Assembly (NCBI GenBank): GCA_036495525.1
Contig: DASXMR010000076.1
Span: 56,982-120,981, forward strand
Origin: DASXMR01 sp036495525
GTDB lineage: Bacteria > Actinomycetota > Actinomycetes > Streptosporangiales > Streptosporangiaceae
Direction of reading: 5' to 3'
DNA: 64,000 nucleotides
The number at the start of each line of letters is the position of its first letter. Within the stretch, counting starts at the first letter, position 1. Both the position numbers and the translations under genes were made by a program. Below the pieces are notes generated by a model. That model was not told where the DNA came from. It saw nothing but the letters and a program-made list of their open reading frames with translations, and did not search any database. Positions 55,918 through 63,857 of this stretch are shown one piece after another.

Positions 55918-57147
55918 CTAGCCCAGCTGGTCGCGGCGGCGAGTCAGGGAGGCGGACTCGGCGGTGTTGCCCGCCAGCTCGATGGCCTTGTCGTATGCCG
56001 CGCGGGACTGCTGAGTGCGGCCCAGCCGGCGCAGCAGGTCGGCGCGGGCCGCGTAGTAGGCGTGATAGCCGGCCAGCTTGTCCGCAAGGCGGTCGATGAC
56101 CGCCAGCGCCACCTCCGGGCCGTCAAGCTCGGCGACCGCGATGGCCCGGTTGAGGGCGATGACGGGGGAGGAGTCGAGGCGCACGAGCTGGTCGTAGAGG
56201 GCGACGACCTGCGACCAGTCGGTATCGCGCATGTCGCGGGCGGAGGTGTGCACGGCACTGATCGCGGCGAGGATCTGGTAGCGACCCGGCGCGACCCCGG
56301 CTGCCAGGCGCTCGCGCACCAGCCGGTGACCCTCGGCGATCAGCGCCGCGTCCCAGGCTCCGCGGTCCTGCTCGTCGAGGGTCACCAGTTCGCCGCTGGC
56401 CGAGACTCGGGCGGTGCGCCGGGCGTCGGTGAGGACCATCAGCGCCAGCAGCCCGGCCACCTCGCCGTCGTGCGGCATGAGCGCGCGGATCAGGCGAGTG
56501 AGCCGGATCGCCTCGGCGGTCAGGTCATGACGTACCGGGTCGGTGCCAGGCCCCGTCGCCAGGTAGCCCTCGTTGAAGACGAGGAAGAGGACGGCCAGGA
56601 CGCCGGAGACGCGTACCGGGAGATCCTCTGCCGATGGCATCCGGTAGGGGATGCGGGCTTCCCTGATCTTGGCTTTCGCGCGGGTGATCCGCCGCTCCAT
56701 GGCGGTTTCCTGCACCAGGAACGCCCGCGAGATCTCGGCCACGGTCAGGCCGCCGACCATGCGCAGCGTCAGCGCCACGCGCGTTTCCATCCCGAGCGCC
56801 GGGTGACAGCAGGTGAAGATCAGCCGGAGCCGGTCGTCGTCGATGGCGCCGGGAGGCTCGGGCGAGTCGTCGTACAGCATCTGAGCCTCCTTCTGCTTGT
56901 CGTCGCGCCTGCTCTCGCGCCGGATCCGGTCGATGGCCTTGCGGCTGGCGGTGGTGGTCAGCCATGCGCCCGGGTTTGGCGGCACGCCATCGGCCGGCCA
57001 GCGCCCGACGGCGGTCGCGAACGCCTCGGCCGCCGCTTCCTCGGCGATGTCGAGGTCACCGAAGCGCCTGGTCAGGCCGGCGACCACCCGCGCCCACTCG
57101 TCGCGGTGGGCCTGGGTGATCGCCTCCGTGACATCGATAGGGCTCAC
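55918..57147 (-). CDS. ECF42-type sigma factor with DUF6596/TPR-like C-terminus
   Basis: A 409-residue sigma factor. Region 2 (WARVVAGLTRRFGDLDIAEE) and region 4 (RVALTLRMVGGLTVAEISRA, VQETAMERRITRAKAKIREA) are followed by a helical 230-residue domain (PVRVSGVLAVLFLVFNEGYL). ECF42 proteins are encoded next to DGPF/YciI proteins and lack a classical anti-sigma factor. GTG 57147 overlaps the YciI stop (GTGA), as is usual for this group. Confidence 0.92.
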   Translation of the reverse strand: MSPIDVTEAITQAHRDEWARVVAGLTRRFGDLDIAEEAAAEAFATAVGRWPADGVPPNPGAWLTTTASRKAIDRIRRESRRDDKQKEAQMLYDDSPEPPGAIDDDRLRLIFTCCHPALGMETRVALTLRMVGGLTVAEISRAFLVQETAMERRITRAKAKIREARIPYRMPSAEDLPVRVSGVLAVLFLVFNEGYLATGPGTDPVRHDLTAEAIRLTRLIRALMPHDGEVAGLLALMVLTDARRTARVSASGELVTLDEQDRGAWDAALIAEGHRLVRERLAAGVAPGRYQILAAISAVHTSARDMRDTDWSQVVALYDQLVRLDSSPVIALNRAIAVAELDGPEVALAVIDRLADKLAGYHAYYAARADLLRRLGRTQQSRAAYDKAIELAGNTAESASLTRRRDQLG

Positions 57148-57473
57148 GGCACCAGGAACGGCCGCACCTCGACCTTCCGGTTGCAGCTCTTCGAGCCCTC
57201 GGCGGCGAGCTTGAGCGCCGCGTCGAGATCGGGGGCCTCGATGATCCAGAAGCCGCCGAGGTACTCCTTCGACTCCAGGAAGGGCCCGTCGGTGATCATC
57301 GCCTGCCCGCCCCGGTTGTCGATGACGGTGGCCGCGCTTGGTGACCCGAGGCCGCCGGCGAAGACCCAGTGGCCTTCGGCCTGGAGCCGGTCGTTGAAGA
57401 CGTCGATCGCGGCGTCCTCGCCCGGGTTGGCGGTGGTAACTCCGTCGTCAATCACGGAAATCAGGTACTGCAT
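57144..57473 (-). CDS. YciI/DGPF domain protein
   Basis: A 109-residue ferredoxin-like fold protein. AMITDGPFLESKEYLGGFWI contains the DGPF motif; QYLISVIDDGVTTANPGEDA starts the domain. DGPF proteins are obligate neighbours of ECF42 sigma factors and may sense a ligand or modulate the sigma factor. It is followed by the sigma gene with a 4-base overlap and preceded by a second YciI gene. Confidence 0.9.
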   Translation of the reverse strand: MQYLISVIDDGVTTANPGEDAAIDVFNDRLQAEGHWVFAGGLGSPSAATVIDNRGGQAMITDGPFLESKEYLGGFWIIEAPDLDAALKLAAEGSKSCNRKVEVRPFLVP

Positions 57474-57567
57474 CTCGGATCATCTCCTGTGGTCTGGGGC
57501 GCCCTCCTGGGCGGCCGCTCACCCCTGCTACGAACAGCTCTGCCCCGATCCGACACAGCCTCCCGGA

Positions 57568-57951
57568 CTATCTCGACGCCGGCTCCTCCAGCGCTTCGTC
57601 GAGATCTCCCCCGAAAAGCGGGCGGACCTCGATCGGCAGCTTCTCGGCGGCCGCGGCGAGCTTGGCCCACTCAAGGGCCTCGTCCGGCCCGCCGGCGTTG
57701 ATGATCCAGAACCCGGCGAGGTGCTCCTTGGTCTCCGTGTACGGTCCGTCGGTCATCAGGAAGCCGCCGCCCGAGTGGCGCACTACGGTCGCCGACTGGG
57801 CGTCACCATCCAGGCCGGACTTGAACACGAACACGCCGGCGGCGGTCATCTTGTCGCCCAGCGCGTTGACGTCGGCCCACACCTGCCGCGTTCGTTCCGG
57901 GGGAATGGGGGCGGCGTAGTCGCGGTAGAGCGCGAGCAGGTACTGCGTCAT
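57568..57951 (-). CDS. YciI/DGPF-like domain protein
   Basis: A 127-residue protein. QYLLALYRDYAAPIPPERTR starts the domain and GGFLMTDGPYTETKEHLAGF carries the motif (DGPY in place of DGPF). It is the first gene of the ECF42 operon, 95 bases before the second YciI gene. Its 5' end and promoter are duplicated at 60397-60498, where only the first 21 codons remain. Confidence 0.88.
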   Translation of the reverse strand: MTQYLLALYRDYAAPIPPERTRQVWADVNALGDKMTAAGVFVFKSGLDGDAQSATVVRHSGGGFLMTDGPYTETKEHLAGFWIINAGGPDEALEWAKLAAAAEKLPIEVRPLFGGDLDEALEEPASR

Positions 57952-57990
57952 GACGATCACTCCCATTCGTCGTCCGGGCCGGTCTCTGGC
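57889..57990. repeat. 102-bp duplication, copy A
   Basis: This segment covers the first 21 codons and upstream region of the YciI gene. It matches 60397-60498 at about 95 percent, in the same orientation, with three substitutions and two compensating single-base gaps. The two copies bracket the MFS-TetR pair. Confidence 0.9.
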
Positions 57991-58232
57991 TTGCCCTCAC
58001 TCCAGCTACGAAGTGGCCACTGCTGAATCGACACCCGGCTGCCGCAGCGGCGACCATGTCAGCTAGCTGCGCGGCCGGGGCCACTAGCAGCCATGACTCC
58101 CATGGTCTACCTGCTAGGCGCCGCCCGGTAACGTCGCCGTGCGCTGATAGCTGCGGCGCCAGGATATTGCTGGCCGTATCCGCAAGTGCGGGACCGTCCG
58201 CACCGGACGGTCCCGCACTGTTCGCGGTGCGC

Positions 58233-59678
58233 TCACCCGACCAGGTCAGGCTGCGCGACCCGCTCTCCGACGTCCTCGAGCGCCGTCTTAACGACCGCCT
58301 CAGAAGACCGGCCGAGCGCGGCCGGGATCAGCATGGCGGCCACGGCGGCGACGGCGACCCCCGCCGCGCCGGCCCATATCGCCGGCGTCAGCCCGGCAAC
58401 GAACGAGGCGGCGGACGCGTAGCCGCCACGGGCCGAGAACACGGCGCCGAGCACCGCGATGCCGAACACTCCGCCCAGTTCCCGTATCGCGTTGTTCGCG
58501 CCGGAGGCGATGCCTTCCTCGGTGCGCCGCACCGAGCTGAGCACCACGTTCGCCACCGGGGCGAAGAAAAGCGACATGCCAGCTCCGGAAACCACGAACG
58601 CCGGAACCAGGTCCAGATAGGGCACCGTCGGGGAGGCGACAAGCGCCAGCCAGCCCAGCCCGATTGCCTGCAGGAGCAGCCCGGAGGCCAGCAGCGGCCT
58701 GCCGCCGATCCGGTCAGACAGCGCCCCGGCGATCGGCGCCACCAGCACGGGCATGCCGGTCCACGGCAGCGTGCGCAACCCCGCCTCCAGCGGACTGTAG
58801 TGCTGCACGACCTGGAGGAACTGCGCCAGCAGGAAGATCGACCCGAACATCCCGAAGTACATCAGCAGTGAGGCTGCATTGGTCATCGTGAAGCCGCGCG
58901 AGCGGAACAGCCGCATCGGCAGCATCGGCGTCCGGGCGCCGCGCAGCTCCCAGGCAACGAAGGCGGCCACCAGCACCGCCCCGATCACCATCGGCGGCAG
59001 CACGGTCATGCTGGTCCAGCCGTGCGCGTTGCCGCGCACCACGCCGAGCACGATGCCGAACAGTCCCAGGCTCGCCATGACCAGTCCGGGCCAGTCCAGC
59101 CGCGTCGCGGCGCCCCTGCTCTCGGTGAGCTTGGTCCGGGCGAACGGCAGCAAGGCAACGCCGATCGGCACGTTCACCCAGAAGATCCACTGCCAGGACG
59201 CGCCCTCCACGATCGCCCCGCCGACCAGCGGCCCGACGGCGACGGCCAGACCGCCGACCGCGCCCCAGGCGCCGAGTATCACGCCGCGCCGCTCCGGCGG
59301 CACGGCCGCCGACAGCAATGTCAGCGTCAGCGGGATCAGCACCGCGGCGCCCACGCCCTGTACCGCGCGGGCGGCGACCAGCCAGCCGATGCCGGGCGCG
59401 AGCGCGGCGGCCGCCGACCCCGCGGTGAAGATCGCGAGCCCGTAGCTGAACAGCCGCCGTCGCCCGAACCGCTCGCCCAGCGTGGCGCCGGTGAGCAGCA
59501 GCACCGCGAACGTCAGCGTGTACGCGTTCACCGTCCACTGCAGGCCTTCCAGCCCGGCGTGCAGGTGCTCCCGGATCGACGGCAGCGCGGTGGTCACCAC
59601 CAGGTTGTCCAGCGAGGCCATGAACAGCGCTGTAGACGTCACCGCGAACGTCCAGATCATCCTGCTCTTCGAGGTCAT
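58233..59678 (-). CDS. MFS drug exporter, DHA2 type
   Basis: A 481-residue membrane transporter with about 14 helices. FMASLDNLVVTTALPSIREH is the DHA2 first-helix motif, GATLGERFGRRRLFSYGLAI motif A, and QWIFWVNVPIGVALLPFART the middle marker. It likely exports drugs or dyes by proton antiport. ATG 59678 has AGGAAGGA upstream. A TetR operator covers the promoter at 59697-59720, and the TetR gene is adjacent and divergent in control. Confidence 0.93.
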   Translation of the reverse strand: MTSKSRMIWTFAVTSTALFMASLDNLVVTTALPSIREHLHAGLEGLQWTVNAYTLTFAVLLLTGATLGERFGRRRLFSYGLAIFTAGSAAAALAPGIGWLVAARAVQGVGAAVLIPLTLTLLSAAVPPERRGVILGAWGAVGGLAVAVGPLVGGAIVEGASWQWIFWVNVPIGVALLPFARTKLTESRGAATRLDWPGLVMASLGLFGIVLGVVRGNAHGWTSMTVLPPMVIGAVLVAAFVAWELRGARTPMLPMRLFRSRGFTMTNAASLLMYFGMFGSIFLLAQFLQVVQHYSPLEAGLRTLPWTGMPVLVAPIAGALSDRIGGRPLLASGLLLQAIGLGWLALVASPTVPYLDLVPAFVVSGAGMSLFFAPVANVVLSSVRRTEEGIASGANNAIRELGGVFGIAVLGAVFSARGGYASAASFVAGLTPAIWAGAAGVAVAAVAAMLIPAALGRSSEAVVKTALEDVGERVAQPDLVG

Positions 59679-59696
59679 CTCCCCGGCATCCTTCCT

Positions 59697-59720
59697 AATT
59701 TTGTGAGTACTCACTAACTT
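59697..59720. promoter_or_regulatory. TetR operator 1 (before the MFS gene)
   Basis: Contains the perfect 12-bp palindrome GTGAGTACTCAC (59703-59714). On the minus strand it reads AAGTTAGT-GAGT-ACTCAC, shared with operator 2 at 60340-60363. It lies 19-42 bases upstream of the MFS start, so the TetR protein would block transcription. Confidence 0.7.
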
Positions 59721-59762
59721 GAGCGAGCGTGCTGAGCCGACTCGGCCCTGGTCAATGCGCCG

Positions 59763-60332
59763 CTACTGCTTAGGCTTCGGGCACCACGAGGTCCATCGTC
59801 CGTCGACCTCGGGCAGGTTCATCGCCGCCGCGACGTTCATCAGCATCCCGACCGCGAAGAAGTCCACCACGGTCTGGTACGGCAGGCCGGTAATCCGCTC
59901 GACTTCCTCCCACAGCTTCCGGAATCCGGTCCGGGTGACGTCGCGGATCTCCGGGTCCTCGCACGCGGCGTACGCCTGCATCTGCAGCAGCAGCAGGATC
60001 CGGTCGTCGAGCAGCGCCTCGTACGCGTCGGCCATCGCCGTCAGCGCGTCCTCGCCGGTCAGCTCGCCCGCGGCGGCTGCGAACTCGTCTCGCACCCGGC
60101 GGAAGCACCGCTCGACCAGCGTCAGGAACAGCGCCTTCTTCGTGGGGAACAGGCGGAACAGGTACGGCTGGCTGATGCCGGCCCGGCGCGCGACCTCCTC
60201 GGTCGACGTTCCCGCGTACCCGTGCGCGGCGAACGCCGCCATCGCCGCACCGAGAACCAGCTCGCGCCGCTGCCCGGCGGGCATCCGCGGCCCGCGCCCC
60301 GTTCCTGGCTCCCGCACTGCCTGTTCGGCCAT
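59763..60332 (-). CDS. TetR-family repressor
   Basis: A 189-residue regulator. RRELVLGAAMAAFAAHGYAG and RRAGISQPYLFRLFPTKKAL form the HTH, and the C-terminal helical domain binds a ligand. It most likely represses itself and the MFS gene. ATG 60332 is preferred; GTG 60353 lies inside operator 2. The C-terminal end (MNLPEVDGRWTSWCPKPKQ) is complete. Confidence 0.92.
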   Translation of the reverse strand: MAEQAVREPGTGRGPRMPAGQRRELVLGAAMAAFAAHGYAGTSTEEVARRAGISQPYLFRLFPTKKALFLTLVERCFRRVRDEFAAAAGELTGEDALTAMADAYEALLDDRILLLLQMQAYAACEDPEIRDVTRTGFRKLWEEVERITGLPYQTVVDFFAVGMLMNVAAAMNLPEVDGRWTSWCPKPKQ

Positions 60333-60339
60333 GGCCACT

Positions 60340-60363
60340 AAGTTAGTAATCACTCACTAGTTT
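60340..60363. promoter_or_regulatory. TetR operator 2 (before tetR)
   Basis: AAGTTAGT-AATC-ACTCAC-TAGTTT, which matches operator 1 in 14 of 14 key positions (AAGTTAGT and ACTCAC). It lies directly upstream of the TetR start and shows autoregulation. The two copies are in opposite relation to their genes. Confidence 0.65.
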
Positions 60364-60392
60364 GTCAAGGCCTCAGCCTGCGCTCGTGCCAG

Positions 60393-60458
60393 TCATCGTT
60401 CGGTCCGGGGGAGTGGGGCGGCGTAGTCGCGGTAGAGCGCGAGCAGGTACTGCGTCAT
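60393..60458 (-). pseudogene. Truncated YciI copy (21 codons)
   Basis: ATG 60458 encodes MTQYLLALYRDYAAPLPRT, then ER and a stop at 60393. The first 15 residues are identical to the YciI protein at 57568-57951. A one-base loss shifts the frame, and the rest of the gene is absent. It is the coding part of duplication copy B. Confidence 0.7.
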
Positions 60459-60498
60459 GACGATCACTCGCATTCGTCGTCCGGGGCCGGTCTCTGGC
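60397..60498. repeat. 102-bp duplication, copy B
   Basis: Same orientation as copy A at 57889-57990 with about 95 percent identity. It lies between the TetR gene and the CehA-like gene, 2.5 kb from copy A. The promoter-proximal part of YciI is present but the rest is not, so it is a scar of a duplication or of an insertion that carried the MFS-TetR pair. Confidence 0.9.
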
Positions 60499-60624
60499 GG
60501 CCCCAACTACCAGGCGATCGGCGACTGGCCCCGGCGCCGCAGACCGCCGTCGCCGGCTGAGGTGCCCGCCAGAGCGCTGAAATCGACTGGGATCGGCCCG
60601 GCCGTCTTCCTTACGATCGGACGC

Positions 60625-63033
60625 ATGCCGAGCTATGAGCCAGTAGACATGTCAGCCGTCTGCAACGCCGGCCTGGAGGTTCTCGGCGATGAGCCGGGTG
60701 ATGTTCCGCTCGGGAAGGTGGACCTGCGCGGCGTGCCGTTCCTGATCGGGTCAGAGCCGGCGTCCGCTGAGCGGTGCCTGCTGCTGCCCGGCGCTCCGAC
60801 GTCGGTCAGGATCGGGCGGCCGGCGCGGCGGGTGATCGTCGCGCACCGGCTGCTCGGGCCGGGCGGGCCAGCTGGTCATGCGGTCGGGCAGACCGTCGCT
60901 GAGTACGCGTTTCACCTGGCCGGCGGCGAGGTTGTGGTCGCGCTCATCCGGGAGCGGTTCGAGATCCAGGTGGTGCCGCCGGGGTGGGGCCGGTTGCCGT
61001 TCCTGGCTGTACCTGACACCAGCGATGGCAGCTTTCCGCGTTTCCATGGTCCCTGGGGCCATGCCGGATACCGCCTGGTGGAGCACAGGATGGGATGGCC
61101 CGCCGGGTACTTCCTGTGGTGCTGGGAGAATCCTCATCCAGAGCGAGTGGTCGAGCGCATCGAGTTCATCCCGCGCGGCAGCAGGTTCGTCATCGCCGGC
61201 ATCACGACCAGCGACGCTGACGAGCACCCGTTCGTCCGCGGGCCAGCGCGCCCGGTGCGGCTGGTGCCGAAGGACGGGCGGGACGGCGTCCTCGACATCG
61301 AGGTAGACCGCGGCGTGGCGACTTATCCGCAGCCGCTTCCCGGCGATGATGACCGGGCCGGCTGGGGAGCGGCCGCAGGAGAGTCCGCGTACGCGTCGAT
61401 CGCCGCGGTGCCGTCGGCCACCGTCTCGGTAAGGCAGGGCGGCGCTGAACTCGGCCGGGTGCGCTGGGGCGACGTGGAACGTGACGGACGGGCGGATGCC
61501 GGCCGGGTCACGCTGGAACTGGCGGAGCAGGGACGCAACTGGGTGCATGTCAGCGTCGTCGACGACGCGACCGGGCGGCCGGTTCCGTGCCGGGTCCACT
61601 TCCGCTCGCCAGGCGGAATTCCCTACCAGCCGCATGGCCACCACAACCATGTCACGCAGAACCTCGACAGCTGGCATTACGACGTCGGCGGTGACGTCCG
61701 GCTTGGCCAGCGCAGCTATGCGTATATCGACGGCACCTGCCAGGGATGGCTGCCGCGAGGCGACGTCGTCGTGGACGCGGCGCGCGGGTTCGAGTATGAG
61801 CCGCTCAGCCAGACGGTCCGGATCGAGCCAGGTCAGCGAGAACTCACGCTGCGGATCGGGCGCGTCGCTGACATGGCTGCTGAGGGCTGGTGGTCTGGCG
61901 ACTCGCACGTGCACTTCCTGTCGACGCCAGGCGCTCAGCTTGAGCAGCGGGGCGAGGACCTGCGCGTCGTCAATCTCCTGCAGACGCAGTGGGGCGCGCT
62001 GTTTACCAACACCGAGGACTTCTCGGGCCGGCCGGCCGTCGTCGACGGCGGAGGGTACGTGACGTACGTCGGCCAGGAAAACCGGCAGCACGTGCTCGGC
62101 CACGCGCTCTTGTGGGGCCTGAAGGAACCGGTCATGCCGTGGTGCAGCGACGGGCCCGACGAGGCCGAGCTCGGCGGCGCGCTGGATGCGACATTGAGCG
62201 ACTGGGCCGACCGCACGCACGCTCAGGGCGGCACCTTTATCGCGGCGCACTTCCCAAATCCGAACGGCGAGCCAGCCGTTCTCGTCGCGACCGGCCGGGC
62301 CGACGCGGTCGAGGTGCTGGCCCACTCCGACGAGGCGATGCTCGAGTACTACCGGTACCTGAACAGCGGCTACCGGCTGCCGCTCGTCGGCGGGACAGAC
62401 AAGATGTCCAGTGAGGTGCCAGTCGGCCTGTACCGCACGTACGCGCGGCTGGACGAGGAGTTCAGCTATGAGGCCTGGTGCCGGGCTGTCCGGTCGGGCC
62501 GTACGTTCCTCTCCGGCGGGCCGCTAGTCACCCTGTCAGTCGACGGCCGCCAGCCGGGCGACACCGTCGGGCTATCCGGGCCAGGAACCGTCACCGTCCA
62601 CGCCGCCGTGCGCAGCATCTTCCCGCTCCGCTCGGTCGAAATCGTCCGGAACGGCGAGGTCATCGCCCGGGCAGACGCCGGCGGCGGACGCCAGGCCGAG
62701 ATCAGCGAGGAAATCCGGATCGACGGGAACTCGTGGATAGCCTGCCGGGCCTTCGGTGTCGACTACCACCTCGATGAATGGGGGCGCCGGGTCTTCGCGC
62801 ACACCTCGCCGGTCTACATCGCCTGCGGCGGCGACTGGACGATGACCGACCCCGAAGGCATCCGCTATATCCGGACGCTTGTCGAAGGCGCCCGCGAGTA
62901 CGTCCGGCACACCGCGGTCCGCAGGTCCGACCAGCTCACGACGCATCATCACGGCGAGACCGATCACCTCGCCTGGCTAGAGCGGCCCTTCGCCGAGGCC
63001 CTGCGCGCGCTGGACGAGCGCGGCCGCGGCTAA
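60625..63033 (+). CDS. CehA/McbA-family metallohydrolase
   Basis: An 802-residue protein. The C-terminal half (about 420-760) has GDSHVHFLSTPGA, the H-x-H metal motif of PHP/CehA enzymes, then GTFIAAHFPNPNGE, EVLAHSD and LPLVGGTDKMSSEVPVG with His and Asp ligands. The N-terminal 400 residues are beta-rich, with PCRVHFRSPGGIPYQPHGHH, an unusual His-rich loop. CehA and McbA cleave carbaryl, an aryl carbamate; the natural substrate here is unknown. ATG 60625 (MPSYEPVDMSAV) is preferred over ATG 60457, which lies inside the duplicated scar. Confidence 0.85.
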   Translation: MPSYEPVDMSAVCNAGLEVLGDEPGDVPLGKVDLRGVPFLIGSEPASAERCLLLPGAPTSVRIGRPARRVIVAHRLLGPGGPAGHAVGQTVAEYAFHLAGGEVVVALIRERFEIQVVPPGWGRLPFLAVPDTSDGSFPRFHGPWGHAGYRLVEHRMGWPAGYFLWCWENPHPERVVERIEFIPRGSRFVIAGITTSDADEHPFVRGPARPVRLVPKDGRDGVLDIEVDRGVATYPQPLPGDDDRAGWGAAAGESAYASIAAVPSATVSVRQGGAELGRVRWGDVERDGRADAGRVTLELAEQGRNWVHVSVVDDATGRPVPCRVHFRSPGGIPYQPHGHHNHVTQNLDSWHYDVGGDVRLGQRSYAYIDGTCQGWLPRGDVVVDAARGFEYEPLSQTVRIEPGQRELTLRIGRVADMAAEGWWSGDSHVHFLSTPGAQLEQRGEDLRVVNLLQTQWGALFTNTEDFSGRPAVVDGGGYVTYVGQENRQHVLGHALLWGLKEPVMPWCSDGPDEAELGGALDATLSDWADRTHAQGGTFIAAHFPNPNGEPAVLVATGRADAVEVLAHSDEAMLEYYRYLNSGYRLPLVGGTDKMSSEVPVGLYRTYARLDEEFSYEAWCRAVRSGRTFLSGGPLVTLSVDGRQPGDTVGLSGPGTVTVHAAVRSIFPLRSVEIVRNGEVIARADAGGGRQAEISEEIRIDGNSWIACRAFGVDYHLDEWGRRVFAHTSPVYIACGGDWTMTDPEGIRYIRTLVEGAREYVRHTAVRRSDQLTTHHHGETDHLAWLERPFAEALRALDERGRG

Positions 63034-63144
63034 TGACAAGGTCCGCCCGCTCTCGTCGGCAGCCGTGGTCGTCGGGGGAGTGCTCGTGATGCATCGCCAT
63101 CTTGACTCAGATCAGTGCAACGCGCGCGGGTTTAATATCGCGAG

Positions 63145-63627
63145 ATGAGCGATGAGCCGTTCGTTCCGGAAGGCTTCGCGGTACCCGACGGTCTCGTCGC
63201 CGGGGAGCTCCGGCTGACCCCGCTCGGGCCGCAGCACAACGAGGCCGATTACGCCGCCTGGACGGCCAGCATGGATCACATCCGGGGGACGCCGGGGTTC
63301 CCTGACGGCAGCTGGCCACGCGAGATGTCCCTGGCTGACAATCGCCGCGACCTGGAACGGCACGCACGAGACTTCGCCGGGCGTCGCGGGTTCACTTACA
63401 CGGTGCTCAGCGCCGGCAGCGGGGACGTCATCGGCTGCGTTTACATCTACCCGGTCAGGGGCGGTGAGCCTGGCGGCGGCGAGGGTGGTGGCCGGCGGCG
63501 CGCGTCCGTCCAGTCCTGGGTACGCGCCGACTGCGCCGCGCTCGACCCGGTCCTTTACGACGCGGTCCTCGCGTGGCTGGAACGCGACTGGCCATTTGAC
63601 TCGATCGAGTACGCCCCGCAGACCTGA
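63145..63627 (+). CDS. GNAT-like N-acetyltransferase
   Basis: A 160-residue protein. LVAGELRLTPLGPQHNEADY and GFTYTVLSAGSGDVIGCVYI are the first strands of a GNAT fold, and VQSWVRADCAALDPVLYDAV the acetyl-CoA-side helix. A Gly-rich loop (GGEPGGGEGGGRRR) interrupts the sheet, which is unusual. The substrate is unknown. ATG 63145 follows an AT-rich promoter-like region, not a strong ribosome site. Confidence 0.7.
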   Translation: MSDEPFVPEGFAVPDGLVAGELRLTPLGPQHNEADYAAWTASMDHIRGTPGFPDGSWPREMSLADNRRDLERHARDFAGRRGFTYTVLSAGSGDVIGCVYIYPVRGGEPGGGEGGGRRRASVQSWVRADCAALDPVLYDAVLAWLERDWPFDSIEYAPQT

Positions 63628-63662
63628 GGGTCGCCGATGAAACGGGCATCGTTCGACTTAAC

Positions 63663-63676
63663 ATAATGTACATTAT
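63663..63676. promoter_or_regulatory. Perfect 14-bp palindrome, TetR-like operator
   Basis: ATAATGTACATTAT is a perfect self-complementary sequence in an AT-rich island after the GNAT gene. TetR-family operators often have this size and base content. No TetR gene or obvious target is within the visible part of the window. Confidence 0.45.
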
Positions 63677-63812
63677 CGGCTAACGGCAGGCGGTGGCCGG
63701 GCCGCGCTGCATGTGCCGCTTGCGAAGCCGGCCGCCGGGCACCCCGGCGCGGGCTTCATCCGTCGGCTGACCGGCCGCGGGCCTGGTCGGGCTTGCCGAC
63801 CGCGCGCGATGA

Positions 63813-63844
63813 GGCAGGCGCCGGTCAGCTGGCCGGCGCCTGCC
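63813..63844 (-). terminator. Terminator hairpin of the right-end gene
   Basis: GGCAGGCGCCGG-TCAGCTGG-CCGGCGCCTGCC is a perfect 12-bp stem 14 bases after the stop of the minus-strand gene at the right edge. No T-run is present. It is the clearest intrinsic-type terminator in the window. Confidence 0.65.
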
Positions 63845-63857
63845 GCTCACCTGCGAA

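Noticed and set aside
55894..58026. 710-codon open frame on the plus strand across the ECF42 and YciI genes
   Set aside because: It is antisense to three genes with recognisable domains and has no domain of its own.
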